The notes beneath the pieces were generated by a model, which was not told the origin of the DNA, did no database searches, and saw only the letters and a list, made by a program, of their open reading frames with translations. Positions 63,477 through 64,000 of a stretch of 64,000 nt of DNA are shown here, piece by piece. The translations under genes were made by a program, and so were the position numbers. How positions within the stretch are numbered: position 1 is the first letter of the stretch; the number at the start of each line of letters is the position of its first letter. This DNA is from Cryptomeria japonica (lineage: Eukaryota; Streptophyta; Pinopsida; Cupressales; Cupressaceae), in assembly GCF_030272615.1 (NCBI RefSeq), contig NC_081412.1, forward strand, positions 102,348,796 to 102,412,795. The letters run 5' to 3'.

Positions 63477-64000
63477 TCAAATGCCAGCACACAGTCAGAA
63501 GTGCGAGTTCTTGGTTGAGCAATTGTTTATACCAGCATATGACCTACCAGAGTCTGAAATATTATGTGTTCTCATTGGTCCCGAGTCCCCTTGGTACCAA
63601 GAAACATTCGCTTTCCTCAAACACAACACCATTCCCCCACACCTCACCAAAACTCAACAACAAACCTTCATCCGCCGATGTGCCCGTTACACCATCCTTG
63701 TAGACACCTTGTTCAGAAGGCATTTTGATGGTTCCCTCCTAAGGTGTTTAGATAAACAAGAATAAGAATGGGCATTACGCGAAGTACACAAGGGTATCTG
63801 TGAGGCACAGTCAAGCGAACAGGATACTATTGGCCTAAAATGGAGAAGATGCATACAACTATGTGAAGAAATGTATCCCTTGCCAGCAGCATGGCAACAA
63901 GATTCATACACCATCACAAGAATTGTATCCATTCATTACACCATGGCCCTTCTCATAGTGGGGGCTCAATCTCATTGGGAAAATCCACCCTTCATCTTCC
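63477..64000 (+). pseudogene. E11 start of integrase, runs off the window
   Basis: Following the second RNase H, the frame from 63373 continues with FIRRCARYTILVDTLFRRHF and GSLLRCLDKQE to TAA at 63763. This is the usual segment before the integrase zinc-binding domain. The next bases encode ALREVHKGICEAQSS (first histidine of the zinc site) and, in shifted frames, the remainder (cysteine pair CIPCQQHG-like sequence around 63877-63900). The catalytic core lies beyond 64000. Confidence 0.7.

Larger units (their letters stand above)
46065..64000 (+). mobile_element. E11: Ty3/gypsy Tat-type element, right end off the window, split by E12
   Basis: LTR, primer site, long leader, gag, protease, a G-patch-like segment, RT, RNase H, a second RNase H and the start of integrase follow in gypsy order. 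E12 is inserted in gag. The polymerase is closely related to that of E4. Several stops and at least one frameshift show that it is not active as it stands. Integrase, any antisense gene and the 3' LTR would lie to the right. Confidence 0.85.

Overview
This 64 kb window reads as a stretch of repeat-filled plant nuclear DNA. It is AT-rich, has no recognisable host gene, tRNA or rRNA, and is built almost entirely of nested, mutated LTR retrotransposons of the Ty1/copia and Ty3/gypsy superfamilies. The heavy decay, long LTRs and layered nesting fit a large plant genome; a conifer or other gymnosperm is plausible but is not proven by anything I can see.

Layout. E1 (1-5485) is the 3' part of a + strand copia element with its 3' LTR. 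It sits inside E2 (5486-8767), a - strand copia element that keeps its 5' LTR, gag, protease and part of integrase. E2 in turn sits in E3 (8768 to about 10324), the 3' LTR and 3' end of a - strand gypsy element. E4 (about 10325-20179) is a + strand gypsy element of the Tat type: reverse transcriptase, RNase H plus a second archaeal-type RNase H, integrase, then an ANTISENSE gene with a plant mobile domain (PMD), then the 3' LTR. E5 (20180-35961) is a + strand copia-like element with no polymerase genes; it encodes a coiled-coil/zinc-knuckle Gag-like protein and a second, unrecognised protein. E5 is interrupted by the 3' end of another copia element (E6, about 22770-26105) and a nearly whole - strand copia element (E7, 26106-32003). 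E8 (35962 to about 38260) is a second PMD gene, on the + strand, from a - strand gypsy element. 38.2-44.5 kb is non-coding, AT-rich and partly tandemly repeated, ending in a - strand gypsy LTR-like stretch. Two LTRs of the E5 family stand in tandem at 44573-46064. E11 (46065-64000, running off the window) is a + strand Tat-type gypsy element with LTR, a 2.6 kb structured leader, gag, protease, a G-patch-like segment, RT, both RNases H and the start of integrase. Its gag is split by E12 (50716-58567), a complete and young-looking non-autonomous gypsy element with paired LTRs and a 5 bp target duplication (CCAAG).

How the parts work together. Autonomous elements of this kind supply Gag, protease, RT/RNase H and integrase; E5 and E12 lack RT and integrase and would depend on them. 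None of the pol genes here looks intact. Many premature stops fit C-to-T decay at methylated cytosines (CAG to TAG, CGA to TGA).

Most interesting points: two antisense PMD genes in Tat-type elements, each preceded by clusters of a TAGCGC-like motif (about 20 bp spacing in E4); a hairpin repeated four times in the E11 leader with a compensatory base change; a second hairpin family shared by the LTR and leader of E12; inverted repeats that enclose the polypurine tract of copia elements; and the unknown protein of E5.
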